Shown here one piece after another: positions 45,798 through 55,900 of a stretch of DNA of 64,000 bases (position 1 is the stretch's first letter; each line of letters starts with the position of its first letter). This DNA is from Acidovorax sp. sic0104 (GTDB lineage Bacteria; Pseudomonadota; Gammaproteobacteria; Burkholderiales; Burkholderiaceae_C): the NCBI RefSeq assembly GCF_019219095.1, contig NZ_JAHUWH010000004.1:248001-312000 (forward strand), written 5' to 3'. The translations under genes and the position numbers were made by a program. The notes under the pieces are model-generated. The model saw only the letters and a list, made by a program, of their open reading frames with translations. It had not been told where the DNA came from and did not search any database.

Positions 45798-46589
45798 ATG
45801 ACCATCGTCCAGGCCTCACCCCCCATTGCCAAGGCAGACTTCATCGAAGGCATGGCCAAGGGCATGGCCGTGCTGGAGACCTTCGACACCGAGCGCCAGC
45901 GGCTGAACGCCACGCTGGCCGCGCAGCGCACCGGCCTCACCCGCGCAGCCGCCCGACGGCATCTGTTGACCCTGGCGCACCTGGGCTATCTGGAGACGGA
46001 CGGCAGCTACTTCTGGCTGTCGCCCAAGGTGCTGCGCTTTTCGGGCAGCTACCTCGCGTCGGCCCGGCTGCCGCGCGTGCTGCAGCCCACGCTCAACCGG
46101 CTGGCGGCACAGACGCAGCAATCGTTCTCGGCCGTGGTGCTGGATGGCAACGAAGTCGTGATCGTGGCGCGCAGCGGCGTGTATGGCGCGCCGTCGCGTG
46201 TCCTGGCCTACGGCCTGCACCTGGGCGCGCGGCTGCCGGCGCACCCCACGTCGACCGGGCGGGTGCTGCTGGCGGCGCTGCCTGCGGCGGAGCTGACGGC
46301 CTGGCTCAAGGGCTGCACCCTGCAGCGCCTCACGCCATACACCATCACGCAGGTCCGGCCGCTGCGGCAGGTGATTGCCAGGGCGCGGCGGGACGACTGC
46401 TGCTTGGCAGTGGAGGAGCATGAACTGGGCGTGCACGCGCTGGCCGTGCCGCTGCGCAACCTGCAGGGCCGCACGTTGGCGGCACTGAACGTGGTGGCAT
46501 CACCCAAGCAGGTGGACGAGGGCAGCCTGCAGCGCGACATGCTGCCCCTGCTGCAGGAAGCCGCGCGCGAGTTGCGCGGGCTGCTGTGA
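45798..46589 (+). CDS. pobR: PobR, IclR-family regulator of 4-hydroxybenzoate use
   Basis: 263 residues from ATG 45798. N-terminal winged helix (EGMAKGMAVLETFDTERQRL, TGLTRAAARRHLLTLAHLGY) and IclR effector domain (LPAHPTSTGRVLLAAL, CCLAVEEHELGVHALAVPLR). The residues SFSAVVLDGNEVVIVAR fit the PcaU/PobR/PcaR group. It is divergent from pobA with 116 bp between starts, so it probably activates pobA when 4-hydroxybenzoate is bound. Confidence 0.93.
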   Translation: MTIVQASPPIAKADFIEGMAKGMAVLETFDTERQRLNATLAAQRTGLTRAAARRHLLTLAHLGYLETDGSYFWLSPKVLRFSGSYLASARLPRVLQPTLNRLAAQTQQSFSAVVLDGNEVVIVARSGVYGAPSRVLAYGLHLGARLPAHPTSTGRVLLAALPAAELTAWLKGCTLQRLTPYTITQVRPLRQVIARARRDDCCLAVEEHELGVHALAVPLRNLQGRTLAALNVVASPKQVDEGSLQRDMLPLLQEAARELRGLL

Positions 46590-46605
46590 CGGCCCTGCAG
46601 CCAGG

Positions 46606-46671
46606 ATTTGGATCAAAAAATGCCGCTGACGCGCTATGGATAAGCGCCAATAGCTATGATTTTTATAGTGC
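46606..46671 (-). repeat. AT-rich double-hairpin intergenic repeat, copy D
   Basis: On the minus strand: GCACTAT-aaaaatc-ATAGC, then ATTGGCGCTTATCCATAGCGCGTCAGCGGCA, then TTTTTTGATCCAAAT. It overlaps the last nine bases of hemL, so the element provides the hemL stop codon, and it lies 17 bp past the pobR stop. It probably also ends transcription from both sides. Confidence 0.75.
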
Positions 46672-47967
46672 CTTGAACACTTCGCGCGCGGCGGCCACGG
46701 TGGCGTCGATGTCGTCGGCCGTGTGGGCCGAGCTCACGAAGCCTGCCTCGTACAGCGCCGGTGCGATGTAGACGCCGCGGTCCAGCAGGCCGTGGAACAG
46801 CGTATTGAAGCGCGCGTTGTCGGTCTTGAGCACCTGGGCGTAGTTCTGCGGCAGCTCGGGCAGCAGGAAGAAGCCGAACATGCCGCCTTCGCAGTCCGCG
46901 CTGAAGGGCACGCCCTCTGCGGCGGCGGCGGCAGACAACCCATCGACCAGCGAGCGGGTGCGGGCCGAGAGCGCATCGAAGAAGCCGGGCTTCTTGATCT
47001 CGCGCAGCGTGGCCAGCCCGCAGGCGGTGGCCACCGGGTTGCCCGACAGCGTGCCCGCCTGGTACACGGCACCCAGCGGGGCCAGGTGCTCCATGATGGC
47101 GCGCGGCCCGCCGAAGGCCGCCAGCGGCATGCCGCCGCCGATCACCTTGCCCAGCACCGTGATGTCGGGCTTGAAGCCGGGGATGGCTTTTGCGTACACG
47201 CTCTGCGCACTGCCCAGCGCCACTCGAAAGCCCGTCATCACCTCGTCGAGCACCAGCAGCGCGCCGTACTCGGCGCACAGCTCGCGGCAGCGCTTCATGA
47301 ACGGGACGCTCGCGCGCACCAGGTTCATGTTGCCCGCGATGGGCTCGATCATCACGCAGGCCAGTTCCTTGCCGTGCAGGGCAAAGGCTTCTTCGAGCTG
47401 GGCGACGTTGTTGTACTCAAGCACGATGGTGTGCTGCACCACTTCGGGCGGCACGCCGGCGCTGGTGGCGTTGCCGAAGGTGGCCAGGCCCGAACCGGCC
47501 TTGACCAGCAGCGAGTCTGCATGGCCGTGGTAGCAGCCCTCGAACTTGATGAACTTGCTGCGCCCTGTGGCGCCGCGCGCCAGGCGGATGGCGCTCATGC
47601 CCGCTTCGGTGCCCGAGCTGACCAGGCGGATCATCTCCATGGAGGGCACAAGGCCCAGGATTTCCTCCGCCAGCTCGACCTCGCGCTCGGTGGGAGCCCC
47701 GAAGCTGAAGCCTTCGAGTGCCGCCTTCTGCACCGCTTCGAGCACTGCCGGGTGGCCGTGGCCCAGGATCATCGGGCCCCAGGAGCCGATGTAGTCGATG
47801 AAGCGCTGGTCGTTGGCGTCCCAGAAGTACGCTCCCTGAGCGCGTTTGATGAAACGCGGCGTGCCGCCCACGGCCTTGAAGGCCCGCACGGGTGAGTTCA
47901 CACCGCCGGGGATGAGCGCCTTGGCGCGTTCGAAAAGGGGAATGTTCAGATCAGTGCTTGGTGTCAT
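46663..47967 (-). CDS. hemL: HemL, glutamate-1-semialdehyde 2,1-aminomutase
   Basis: PLP enzyme making 5-aminolevulinate for heme. 434 residues. It starts [25 protein letters not shown] motifs: [34 protein letters not shown] and the Schiff-base region [20 protein letters not shown]. Normal length. Its start overlaps thiD by 17 bp. The last codons and stop fall inside a repeat element. Confidence 0.97.
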   Translation of the reverse strand: MTPSTDLNIPLFERAKALIPGGVNSPVRAFKAVGGTPRFIKRAQGAYFWDANDQRFIDYIGSWGPMILGHGHPAVLEAVQKAALEGFSFGAPTEREVELAEEILGLVPSMEMIRLVSSGTEAGMSAIRLARGATGRSKFIKFEGCYHGHADSLLVKAGSGLATFGNATSAGVPPEVVQHTIVLEYNNVAQLEEAFALHGKELACVMIEPIAGNMNLVRASVPFMKRCRELCAEYGALLVLDEVMTGFRVALGSAQSVYAKAIPGFKPDITVLGKVIGGGMPLAAFGGPRAIMEHLAPLGAVYQAGTLSGNPVATACGLATLREIKKPGFFDALSARTRSLVDGLSAAAAAEGVPFSADCEGGMFGFFLLPELPQNYAQVLKTDNARFNTLFHGLLDRGVYIAPALYEAGFVSSAHTADDIDATVAAAREVFKAL

Positions 47968-48904
47968 GGGGGGGCATCACAAAGCCTTCGATGGCCTGTG
48001 TTTCGTCGATCGGGGTGTCGTCATCCGCAGCGTCCTCGTCGTCGGGCTGGGCCCAGAACATGCGGTCGGGCACGATGTGGCCCATGCCGGGGCGAAAGCC
48101 GGCATCCAGGCAGCGGTCCAGGTAGCTCAGCGCCTCGCTGGTCGCCTCGCCCAGGTCGTTGCCGGCGCCGACCAGCGCGGTGAGCGCGGCCGAGAGCGTG
48201 TCGCCCGCGCCGGCGAAGGTGGCGTCGAACAGCTCGAACTTGCCGCTGCCCAGAATGGTCTGGGGGGATGCCAGAACGTTCTCGACAAACTGCTCCGGCA
48301 GCGGAATGCCGGTGACCAGGGTGTAGGGCACGCCCATCTCGGATGCGGCGCGGGCGATATCGCGGGCGGTGGGGTTGCGCTCGCCGCTCCAGTCCGGCAG
48401 CAGCCAGCGCCACAGTGTGCTGTGGTTTCCTACCAACACTGAGGTCTGCGGTAACAATAATTCCCGGAAGGCGTCCAGGTACTCGTCGATCTGCTCATCC
48501 GTCCACCAGGACAGGTTGGGCATGTAGGCAATGACGGGCACTTCGTCGTAGTCGGTGGTGATCTCGGCGATGGTGCTGATGTTCTCGGGGTTGCCCACGA
48601 ACCCGACCTTGATGGCCTGCACCGGCATGTCTTCCAGCACCGTGCGGGCCTGCTCGGCCACGGCCTCGTCATCGAAGCTGAAATGATCGAAGATCTGCGC
48701 CGTGTCCCGGGCATACGCCCCGCACACCACCGCGATAGGGTGCCCGCCGACGGACGCAATGGTGGTGATGTCGGCCGTCAGGCCTCCGGAGCCGCTGGGG
48801 TCGCTGGCATTGAAGACCAGGATGCAGGCAGGGCTTGCATCTTCGGAGCCGTCATCTTCGGTATCTACGATTTCCGGGGATGGTTGGGATGCTTTATGGT
48901 TCAT
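47951..48904 (-). CDS. thiD: ThiD-family kinase (hydroxymethylpyrimidine/phosphomethylpyrimidine kinase-like), divergent
   Basis: 317 residues, about 50 longer than typical ThiD, with acidic extensions at both ends ([30 protein letters not shown]). Ribokinase-fold motifs: [16 protein letters not shown] (compare GSDSSGGAGIQAD of ThiD), [10 protein letters not shown] and [15 protein letters not shown]. The last has Asp235 where E. coli ThiD has its catalytic Cys (GTGC). The usual TPNxxE loop is replaced by [12 protein letters not shown]. Similar proteins beside hemL are common in Burkholderiales. True HMP-P kinase activity is likely by annotation but not secure. Confidence 0.72.
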   Translation of the reverse strand: MNHKASQPSPEIVDTEDDGSEDASPACILVFNASDPSGSGGLTADITTIASVGGHPIAVVCGAYARDTAQIFDHFSFDDEAVAEQARTVLEDMPVQAIKVGFVGNPENISTIAEITTDYDEVPVIAYMPNLSWWTDEQIDEYLDAFRELLLPQTSVLVGNHSTLWRWLLPDWSGERNPTARDIARAASEMGVPYTLVTGIPLPEQFVENVLASPQTILGSGKFELFDATFAGAGDTLSAALTALVGAGNDLGEATSEALSYLDRCLDAGFRPGMGHIVPDRMFWAQPDDEDAADDDTPIDETQAIEGFVMPPHDTKH

Positions 48905-48998
48905 GGACCAGATCCTGCTGGAGGGGTGGCACAGAAGCTGCAGCCCGCTGAGATGACTAGATACAATCGTTGCATTCTATGTGAAGGCCCTTTAAGCT

Positions 48999-49172
48999 GT
49001 GACCGACTCTAAAACCTGGATGTGCTTGATTTGCGGCTGGATATATGACGAGGCAGAGGGTTCTCCCGAGCACGGCATTGCACCCAATACTCCATGGGAT
49101 CAGGTCCCCATGAACTGGACTTGCCCCGAGTGTGGCGCCCGCAAGGAAGATTTCGAGATGGTTCAGATTTGA
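48999..49172 (+). CDS. Rubredoxin
   Basis: 57 residues from GTG 48999 (MTDSKTWMCLICGWIYDEAE). Two CxxC pairs, CLIC (9/12) and CPEC (42/45), hold one iron. Small cytoplasmic electron carrier. The GTG start is supported by the conserved N-terminus and by GAAGG upstream. TACAAT at 48962-48967 may be its -10. It is divergent from thiD and 57 bp ahead of pilG, a conserved neighbourhood in Burkholderiales. The redox partner is not in the window. Confidence 0.93.
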   Translation: MTDSKTWMCLICGWIYDEAEGSPEHGIAPNTPWDQVPMNWTCPECGARKEDFEMVQI

Positions 49173-49229
49173 GACGCTCTAGATCATGGACTACAGCGTT
49201 GTTTATTTTTCCATCGGGAGCAGTAACAA

Positions 49230-49628
49230 TTGACTACAACAGGCGCATCTTTCAAAGTGCTCGTGGTGGATGACAGCAACACCATCCGTCGAAGCGCCGA
49301 GATTTTTCTCAAGCAGGGGGGGCACGAAGTCTTGTTGGCAGACGACGGCTTTGATGCTTTGGCGAAGGTCAACGATTACCAGCCGCAGCTGATTTTCTGC
49401 GACATTCTCATGCCCAAGCTCGACGGGTACCAGACCTGCGCGATCATCAAGCGCAATGCCCGATTTGCAGATACTCCGGTGGTGATGCTGTCCTCCAAGG
49501 ACGGTGTGTTCGACAAGGCGCGTGGGCGCATGGTCGGCTGCCAGGAATATCTCACCAAACCGTTTACCAAAGACCAGTTGCTGCAAGCCGTGCAGCAATT
49601 TGGCAATGCCCAACAAGGAGCGATGTAA
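49230..49628 (+). CDS. pilG: PilG, CheY-like response regulator of type IV pilus chemosensory system
   Basis: 132 residues. Single receiver domain with D58 (LIFCDILMPKLDG), acidic pair VVDDSN and K in YLTKPF. It acts downstream of ChpA to promote pilus extension in Pseudomonas. The start is TTG 49230 (MTTTGASFKVLVVDD), with GGGAG 10 nt upstream; no ATG is available. The stop overlaps the pilH start (TAATG). Confidence 0.93.
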   Translation: MTTTGASFKVLVVDDSNTIRRSAEIFLKQGGHEVLLADDGFDALAKVNDYQPQLIFCDILMPKLDGYQTCAIIKRNARFADTPVVMLSSKDGVFDKARGRMVGCQEYLTKPFTKDQLLQAVQQFGNAQQGAM

Positions 49629-49993
49629 TGCCCATCCAGAAAGTACTGGTCGTCGACGACTCGAAGACCGAGTTGATGTTTTTGACGGACCTGCTTCAGA
49701 AAAAAGGCATGCAGGTGCGTACCGCAGAAAATGCCGATGAAGCCTTCCGCCGTCTGGCTGAAGAAAAGCCCGATCTCATCCTGATGGACGTGGTCATGCC
49801 GGGCCAAAATGGCTTTCAGCTCACGCGTGCCATTACGCGCGATCCGCTGTACGCCGACGTGCCGATCATCATGTGCACCAGCAAGAACCAGGAAACCGAC
49901 CGCGTCTGGGGGATGCGCCAGGGTGCGCGTGGCTACATCACCAAGCCAGTGGATCCCGCCGAACTGCAGGCCAAAATCGACGCTCTCAACTAA
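49628..49993 (+). CDS. pilH: PilH, CheY-like response regulator
   Basis: 121 residues, single receiver domain with D54 (LILMDVVMPGQNG) and K in YITKPV. In Pseudomonas PilH opposes PilG, favouring retraction or acting as phosphate sink. AAGGAG lies 9-14 nt before the ATG. Starts one base inside the pilG stop. Confidence 0.94.
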   Translation: MPIQKVLVVDDSKTELMFLTDLLQKKGMQVRTAENADEAFRRLAEEKPDLILMDVVMPGQNGFQLTRAITRDPLYADVPIIMCTSKNQETDRVWGMRQGARGYITKPVDPAELQAKIDALN

Positions 49994-50008
49994 GGCAGCG
50001 GCGCGCTC

Positions 50009-50536
50009 ATGGCCAACCGCGAAGCCCTGCGAGAGCTCCAGACCCGTCTTGCCAGCCGATTGCAGGCGGCACGGGTCGAGGGAACCTCAGTATCGTCCTG
50101 GCTGGCTGTAGAGTCCGCCGGGAGTTTTTATTTGCTGCCGCTCGGGCAATCGGGAGAAATCTTCTCCTGGGTCTCCGTGCAGGCCGTGCCCTACACCCAG
50201 AGCTGGTTCCTCGGGGTTGCCAACTTGCGTGGCGGCCTTGTGGGCGTCGTGGATCTGGCAGGTTTGCTCGGCAATGCAGCGCCGCGCACCGAGCAGGCGC
50301 TGTCGGAGTCCAGCCTGCTGGCGTTCAATGCCGCGCTCGACGTGAATGCGGCCTTGCTGGTGGACCGGCTTGCCGGGTTGCGCGGCACCGATGCATTCGT
50401 GTCCTCCGAGCCTCCGCCTGTGGATGCGCCCGCATTCTTCGGCACCACCTATATCGATTCCAGCGGCACGCGCTGGCAGGAGCTGAACCTGCAGCTCCTG
50501 TCCCAACATCCCGCTTTCCTGAGCATCAGTGCTTGA
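50009..50536 (+). CDS. pilI: PilI, CheW-like adaptor
   Basis: 175 residues with a CheW fold (SFYLLPLGQSGEIFSWVSVQ, SWFLGVANLRGGLVGVVDLAGLLG). It links the receptor PilJ to the kinase ChpA at the membrane. NLRGG is the conserved CheW turn. 15 bp after pilH and 21 bp before pilJ. Confidence 0.92.
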   Translation: MANREALRELQTRLASRLQAARVEGTSVSSWLAVESAGSFYLLPLGQSGEIFSWVSVQAVPYTQSWFLGVANLRGGLVGVVDLAGLLGNAAPRTEQALSESSLLAFNAALDVNAALLVDRLAGLRGTDAFVSSEPPPVDAPAFFGTTYIDSSGTRWQELNLQLLSQHPAFLSISA

Positions 50537-50557
50537 GTTTTTCTGTAAGGCTGCACC

Positions 50558-52846
50558 ATGTCCGTCGTCAATCAATTTGGAAAAATGTTCAACCGGAAAC
50601 CTGCCACGCCGGACCAGGGCGCGTCTGCCGGTGTGGCCGATGACGGGCAGGACCTGCTGGCCACGGGCTCGCTGGACGGCGCGCAGCTGCGCGACGGCTA
50701 CCAGGGCGAAGCCTTGAACAGCGTCCAGGGAGACCCTGACGGCTACACGCCCGAACTCACCGCTGCGGACGTCGAGGAAGACCTGATCTCGCTGCCTGTC
50801 CTCGGACGCTCGACAGCTGCTGCGCACCAGCGCCGTCTGCTGGCGCTGCTGGGTGTCGGCGTGCTGGTGCTGGGCGCCATCGCGTTCTGGGTGCTGCAGC
50901 AAGCCGACCGCTCCGCGCAGCAACTGGCCGCTACCGGCCAGTCTCTGATGCAGTCGCAGCGTCTGGCCAAATCGGTGTCGCAGGCGCTGGTGGGCAGCCC
51001 GCAGGCCTTCCCCGACGTGGTCGAAAGCTCGGGCGTGCTGGCGCGCAATGTGCGCGGCCTGAGCGCCGGCGACACAGAACTGGGTGTGGAATCGCTGGGC
51101 GAGCCCTACAAGCCTGACCTGGATGCCGTGAACCCCCTGATGGAGCGCGCCGAGCGCAACGCCAGCGTGGTGATGGGCCAGCAAAAGATCCTGACCCAGG
51201 TGGGCGACGCTCTGCGCACCATCAATCGCCAATCGTCCGACCTGCTGGAAATCGCCGAGACTGTGTCCTCGCTGAAACTGCAGCAGAACGCGCCCGCCGC
51301 AGAAATCTCGGCCGCCGGCCAGCTGGTGATGTTGACCCAGCGTATCGGCAAGTCCGCCAATGAATTCCAGACCATGGAAGGCGTGAGCCCCGAGGCTGTG
51401 TTCCTGCTGGGCAAGGACTTGAACTCGTTCAAGGAAATCGCCCAGGGCCTGCTGGATGGCAGCCCCGAACTGCGCCTGGCTGCCACGAAGGACGCTCAGA
51501 CCCGCGAGCAGCTCGAATCGCTGATCAAGCTGTACGAACAAACCCGCACACAAGCCAGCGCCATCCTGGGCAACCTGCAAGGCCTGGTGTCCGCTCGTGA
51601 AGCACAGTCCGCGATCATTGCCGACAGCGAACCGCTGCGCCGCCAGCTGGAAGGCTTGCAGACCAAGCTGTCCGCCCAGACCGGTGTGGGTGGTGGCCAA
51701 CTGGCAGCGCTGGCACTGGCCGGCCTGTTCGTGATTCTTTGCGGTGTGGGCATCTCGCGCGTGCAACTGCTGGACAGCCGTGGCCGCCAGGCTGCTGCCG
51801 AATCGCAGCAAAAGGACGCCAAGCGCCAGGAACAGGAAGCCAAGCGCGTCAACGACGCCAACCAGGCTGCCATTTTGCGTTTGATGAACGAACTGCAGTC
51901 GGTCGCTGAAGGTGACCTGACCCAGGAAGCCACCGTGACCGAAGACATCACCGGCGCTATCGCCGACTCGGTGAACTACACGGTGGAAGAACTGCGCCAA
52001 CTGGTGGGCAGCGTGCAGAACACGGCGACCCGCGTGGCGCAAACGACCGCCCAGGTGGACAGCACCTCCACCGAACTGCTCGCAGCCTCGACTGAGCAAC
52101 TGCGCGAAATTCGTGAAACCGGCCGCTCCGTTCTGGACATGGCGACCCGAATCAACGAAGTGTCCACACAGGCGCAAGAGTCCGCCACGGTGGCCCGGCA
52201 ATCGCTGCAAGCGGCAGACTCCGGTCTGCAGGCCGTGCAGAACGCCATCGGCGGTATGAACTCCATCCGCGACCAGATCCAGGACACCTCCAAGCGGATC
52301 AAGCGCCTGGGCGAATCGTCTCAGGAGATCGGCGAAATCACCGAACTGATTTCCGACATTACCGAGCAGACGAACGTTCTGGCCCTGAACGCTGCCATCC
52401 AGGCAGCGTCCGCTGGTGAAGCCGGTCGCGGCTTCTCGGTGGTGGCAGAAGAAGTGCAGCGACTGGCTGAACGTTCCGCAGACGCCACGCGCCAGATCTC
52501 GGCGCTGGTGAAGGCCATTCAGACCGATACGCAGGATGCCGTGGCCGCTATGGAGCGCTCCACGCAGGGTGTGGTGGAAGGGGCCCGACTGTCCGACAGC
52601 GCCGGTACCGCACTGACCGAGATTGACCGCGTGTCGCGCCGCCTTGCCGACCTGATTGAGCAGATCTCGTCTTCCACGTCCCGGGAAGCCGTGCTTGCCA
52701 ACGAAGTGGCCGACAACATCCAGCACATTTTTGCGGTGACCGAGCAGACCGGTGAAGGTACGCGTACCACTGCACAGCAGGTCCGCGAACTCTCGCACAT
52801 GGCAGAAGAACTGCGTCAATCCGTGGCGCGTTTCAAGATCGCCTGA
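50558..52846 (+). CDS. pilJ: PilJ, methyl-accepting chemotaxis protein of the Chp system
   Basis: 762 residues. Short cytoplasmic N-terminus, membrane helix 1 at about 90-113 (LLALLGVGVLVLGAIAFWVLQ), helical periplasmic region with two PilJ-type repeats (QSLMQSQRLAKSVSQALVG; QLVMLTQRIGKSANEFQ), helix 2 at about 380-401 (LAALALAGLFVILCGVGI), then a long coiled-coil signalling domain. The conserved hairpin is EQTNVLALNAAIQAASAGEA near residue 607. It senses pilus retraction or surface contact in Pseudomonas. Confidence 0.95.
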   Translation: MSVVNQFGKMFNRKPATPDQGASAGVADDGQDLLATGSLDGAQLRDGYQGEALNSVQGDPDGYTPELTAADVEEDLISLPVLGRSTAAAHQRRLLALLGVGVLVLGAIAFWVLQQADRSAQQLAATGQSLMQSQRLAKSVSQALVGSPQAFPDVVESSGVLARNVRGLSAGDTELGVESLGEPYKPDLDAVNPLMERAERNASVVMGQQKILTQVGDALRTINRQSSDLLEIAETVSSLKLQQNAPAAEISAAGQLVMLTQRIGKSANEFQTMEGVSPEAVFLLGKDLNSFKEIAQGLLDGSPELRLAATKDAQTREQLESLIKLYEQTRTQASAILGNLQGLVSAREAQSAIIADSEPLRRQLEGLQTKLSAQTGVGGGQLAALALAGLFVILCGVGISRVQLLDSRGRQAAAESQQKDAKRQEQEAKRVNDANQAAILRLMNELQSVAEGDLTQEATVTEDITGAIADSVNYTVEELRQLVGSVQNTATRVAQTTAQVDSTSTELLAASTEQLREIRETGRSVLDMATRINEVSTQAQESATVARQSLQAADSGLQAVQNAIGGMNSIRDQIQDTSKRIKRLGESSQEIGEITELISDITEQTNVLALNAAIQAASAGEAGRGFSVVAEEVQRLAERSADATRQISALVKAIQTDTQDAVAAMERSTQGVVEGARLSDSAGTALTEIDRVSRRLADLIEQISSSTSREAVLANEVADNIQHIFAVTEQTGEGTRTTAQQVRELSHMAEELRQSVARFKIA

Positions 52847-52900
52847 CGCCACAGCAGCTAGTCATCAATCAGCTGGCTCATTGCAGCCGGGGACGAATAC

Positions 52901-55900
52901 ATGTCATCTATGGATGTCAACAATGCACCGGCCGCAGACTGGAACCAGGGAGATCAAGACCTGGGGCCGCTGGCCTGGGTGCTGGATGAACTGCGCAAAT
53001 CGCTGGACGGTGCGGTCAAGGCCATGCGTCGCTTCGTGCGCGACGCCGAAGTGGCCCGGGAGTCGGATCTTGCTGCGCTGGATGCAGGGTCTCTGCGCAT
53101 AGCGCGCCAGCAGTTGCACCAGGCGTGCGGAGCCTTGGAGATGGTGGGCATGGGCCCGCCAGCGCTGGTGCTGCGCTCGATGGAGTCCGCCGTCCAGAAG
53201 TTCGTGCAGCGTCCCGAAACCTGCAGTGACGAGGCCGCGGCAGTGATCGAGCGAGCCAGCTTCGCGCTGATCGAATACCTGGAGACCGTGCTGGCCGGCA
53301 AGGCTGCCTCGCCCGTGGCGCTGTTCCCACAGTACCGCGATGCACAGGCCTTGGCAGGTGCCGACCGGGTGCACCCTGCGGACCTCTGGCCTGTCGAGCG
53401 CCGCTTTCGCGAGCCCGAAGGGACCGTGTCCGTGCCCCCGCTGCCTTATGGGCCGGAGGCACGTGCGCGCCTGGATTCCGCCGTGCTGCGCATCGTCAAG
53501 TCCGGCGACCTCAAGGCGGCCATCAGCCTGCGCGATACCTGCCTGGGCTTCGTGGCGGCACAGCCCGACCGACAGTCCCGCGCCTTCTGGAAGATCTGCG
53601 CCGGGTTCTTCGAAGCCTTCGGCATGGGCCTGCTGCCACCCGACGTGTATGTAAAGCGTGTGGCGTCCCGCGTGCTGATGCAGTACGCCACGCTGGCCAA
53701 GGGCGACACCACCATCGCCGACCGTCTTGTGCAGGACCTGCTGTTCTTCTGCTCGCAGGCCAAGCCCGCGGAAGATGCTGCGGATGAGGTGCAGTCTCTG
53801 CGGGCCGTGCGCCAAGCATTCTCGCTCGACCGCTTCAAGCCCGTGGACTACGAGACGGCCCGTTTCGGCCGGTTTGATCCTGCCGTGCTGGCGCAGGCGC
53901 GCAAGCGCATTGCCTCGGCCACCGAGACCTGGTCGGGTCTGGCCGGCGGTGACCGCAACAAGCTCAAGCCTGCTGCAGACCAGTTCAGCCTGGTCTGCGA
54001 CTCATTGCGCAAGCTGCACCCCGGCAGCGAAAACCTGGCACTGGCACTAACGCGGGTCGTGGAGTCGACCACCCGCTCGGGTGAACCGCCTTCGGCTGCA
54101 TTGGCCATGGAAGTGGCCACAGCCGTTCTGTACCTGCAAGCGGCCTTCGAAGAACTGGACGCTGGCGACGAGCAAATGGAAGTGCGCGCCACCCGGTTGG
54201 CGCAGCGTCTGGATGCCGTTGGCGGCGGCGCAGAGCCCGAGCCGCTCGAACAATGGATGGAGGAGCTGTACCGCAGGGTCAGCGACAACCAGACCATGGG
54301 CAGCGTCGTGGATGAACTGCGCTCCACGTTGGGTGAAGCCGAAAAGGCGCTGGACCAGTTCTTCCGCAATCCGCAAGACACGGCGGTTCTGGCCACGGTG
54401 CCTGGCCACCTGGCGCAAATGCGCGGCGTGCTGTCGGTGCTGGGCCTGGACCAGGCCTCTCTGGCCGTGGTGCGCATGCGCGACATGGTCGAGCGGCTCT
54501 TGATCAATGAAGTGCCCGAGACCGAGCGCCAGGGCGTTTTCGAGAAGCTGGGCAACAGCCTGGGCGCACTCGGTTTCCTGATCGACATGCTCAGCTACCA
54601 GCGCACGATGGCGCGCAAGCTGTTCGTGTACGACGAAGACCTCGGCGAGTTGCGCATTCTCATGGGCAAGACCCGCCCCCGCGCGTCGGACGCCGTGGAC
54701 GAGGCACCCGCCAAGCTGGAAGAGCGTTCTGCCATCCCCGTGCCGGACGTGCTGCCGCGCTTCCCCGTGCAGGAGCCCCTCAGTGCCCCCACAGACTTCG
54801 GCTCGCTGCCGGAGCTGCCGGAGTTTCCCGCCGCACCGGCTGCTGCGGCCACACCCGCGCTGGCCCCTGAAATCTCGTTTGACGTGCCGAGCGTCGGCAC
54901 TCCCGAGGCGGTCCCCGCAGCGCCTGCAGTAGCCACTGCGGCGGCTGCGCCAACGCCCGCTCCGGCCATCGAGGACGAACTCCTTGACGTGTTCCTGGAG
55001 GAGGCGCGCGAAGTGGTGGTCACCGGCTTGGCTGCCATCGGGGTGCTCAAGGATGAGCCCGGCAATCTGAGCGAGCAGACCACGCTGCGGCGTGCGTTCC
55101 ACACCCTCAAGGGCAGCTCGCGCATGGTGGGACTCAACGATTTCGGCGAAGCCGCCTGGTCGATGGAGCAATTGCTCAACGCCTGGCTGGCCGAGCAAAA
55201 GCCGATGCAGCCAGAGCTGCTCCAGTTGTCGTCGGACTCCCTGCAGGCGTTCAGCCGCTGGGCGGACGACATTGCAGCGGGGCGGCATGACGGCTGGCAA
55301 CCGGAGGTCTTCCGCAAGTCTGCCGATGCGATGCGGCTGGACGGCACCTTCCTGCCCCTGGCGACTGCATCTGCCGATGGTGCTGCTGCTGTGGCCGCTG
55401 AGCCCGAGCTGGCCGAACAGGCCGAGCACCCGGTTGCCGCGGCCGTGCCGGATTTCTCCCCCGAGACAACCCAGACCCTCTCGGTCGAGCCGCCTGTGGA
55501 TGTGCCACAGCCGGTGTTGGATGTCGCGCCGCTCCAGCCCATCGAAGAAGAGCTTGCCATCCCCGACTTCGAAGCGACCGAGATCTCGGAGCACGCCATC
55601 GAAGAGGCTGCAACTGCTCCGGAGGTGGCCGAGGACATCGACTTCTCGGTCTTCAGCGCTGCGCTGAACGAGTCTCAAACAGCCGGGCAACCCGCCGCAC
55701 CCGGTGCCACCAGCGTCGATTTCGAACTCGACCTGGAGCTGCCGGACCTCGAACTGCCCGACGCCCAGCCGGCGGCGGAAGCACCCGAGCCCGTGCTCGC
55801 CGAATCCCTGTCGTTCGATGTGCCGTCCGTTGCCGATGCTGTACCGTCCGAGGTGCCGGAAGCGGACGCTGCACCGGCCCTGCCGCCGACCGAGGCGGTC

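Noticed and set aside
50087-52852. 921-codon minus-strand frame opposite pilI and pilJ
   Set aside because: Antisense of a clear chemoreceptor gene, with low-complexity translation and no initiation signal.
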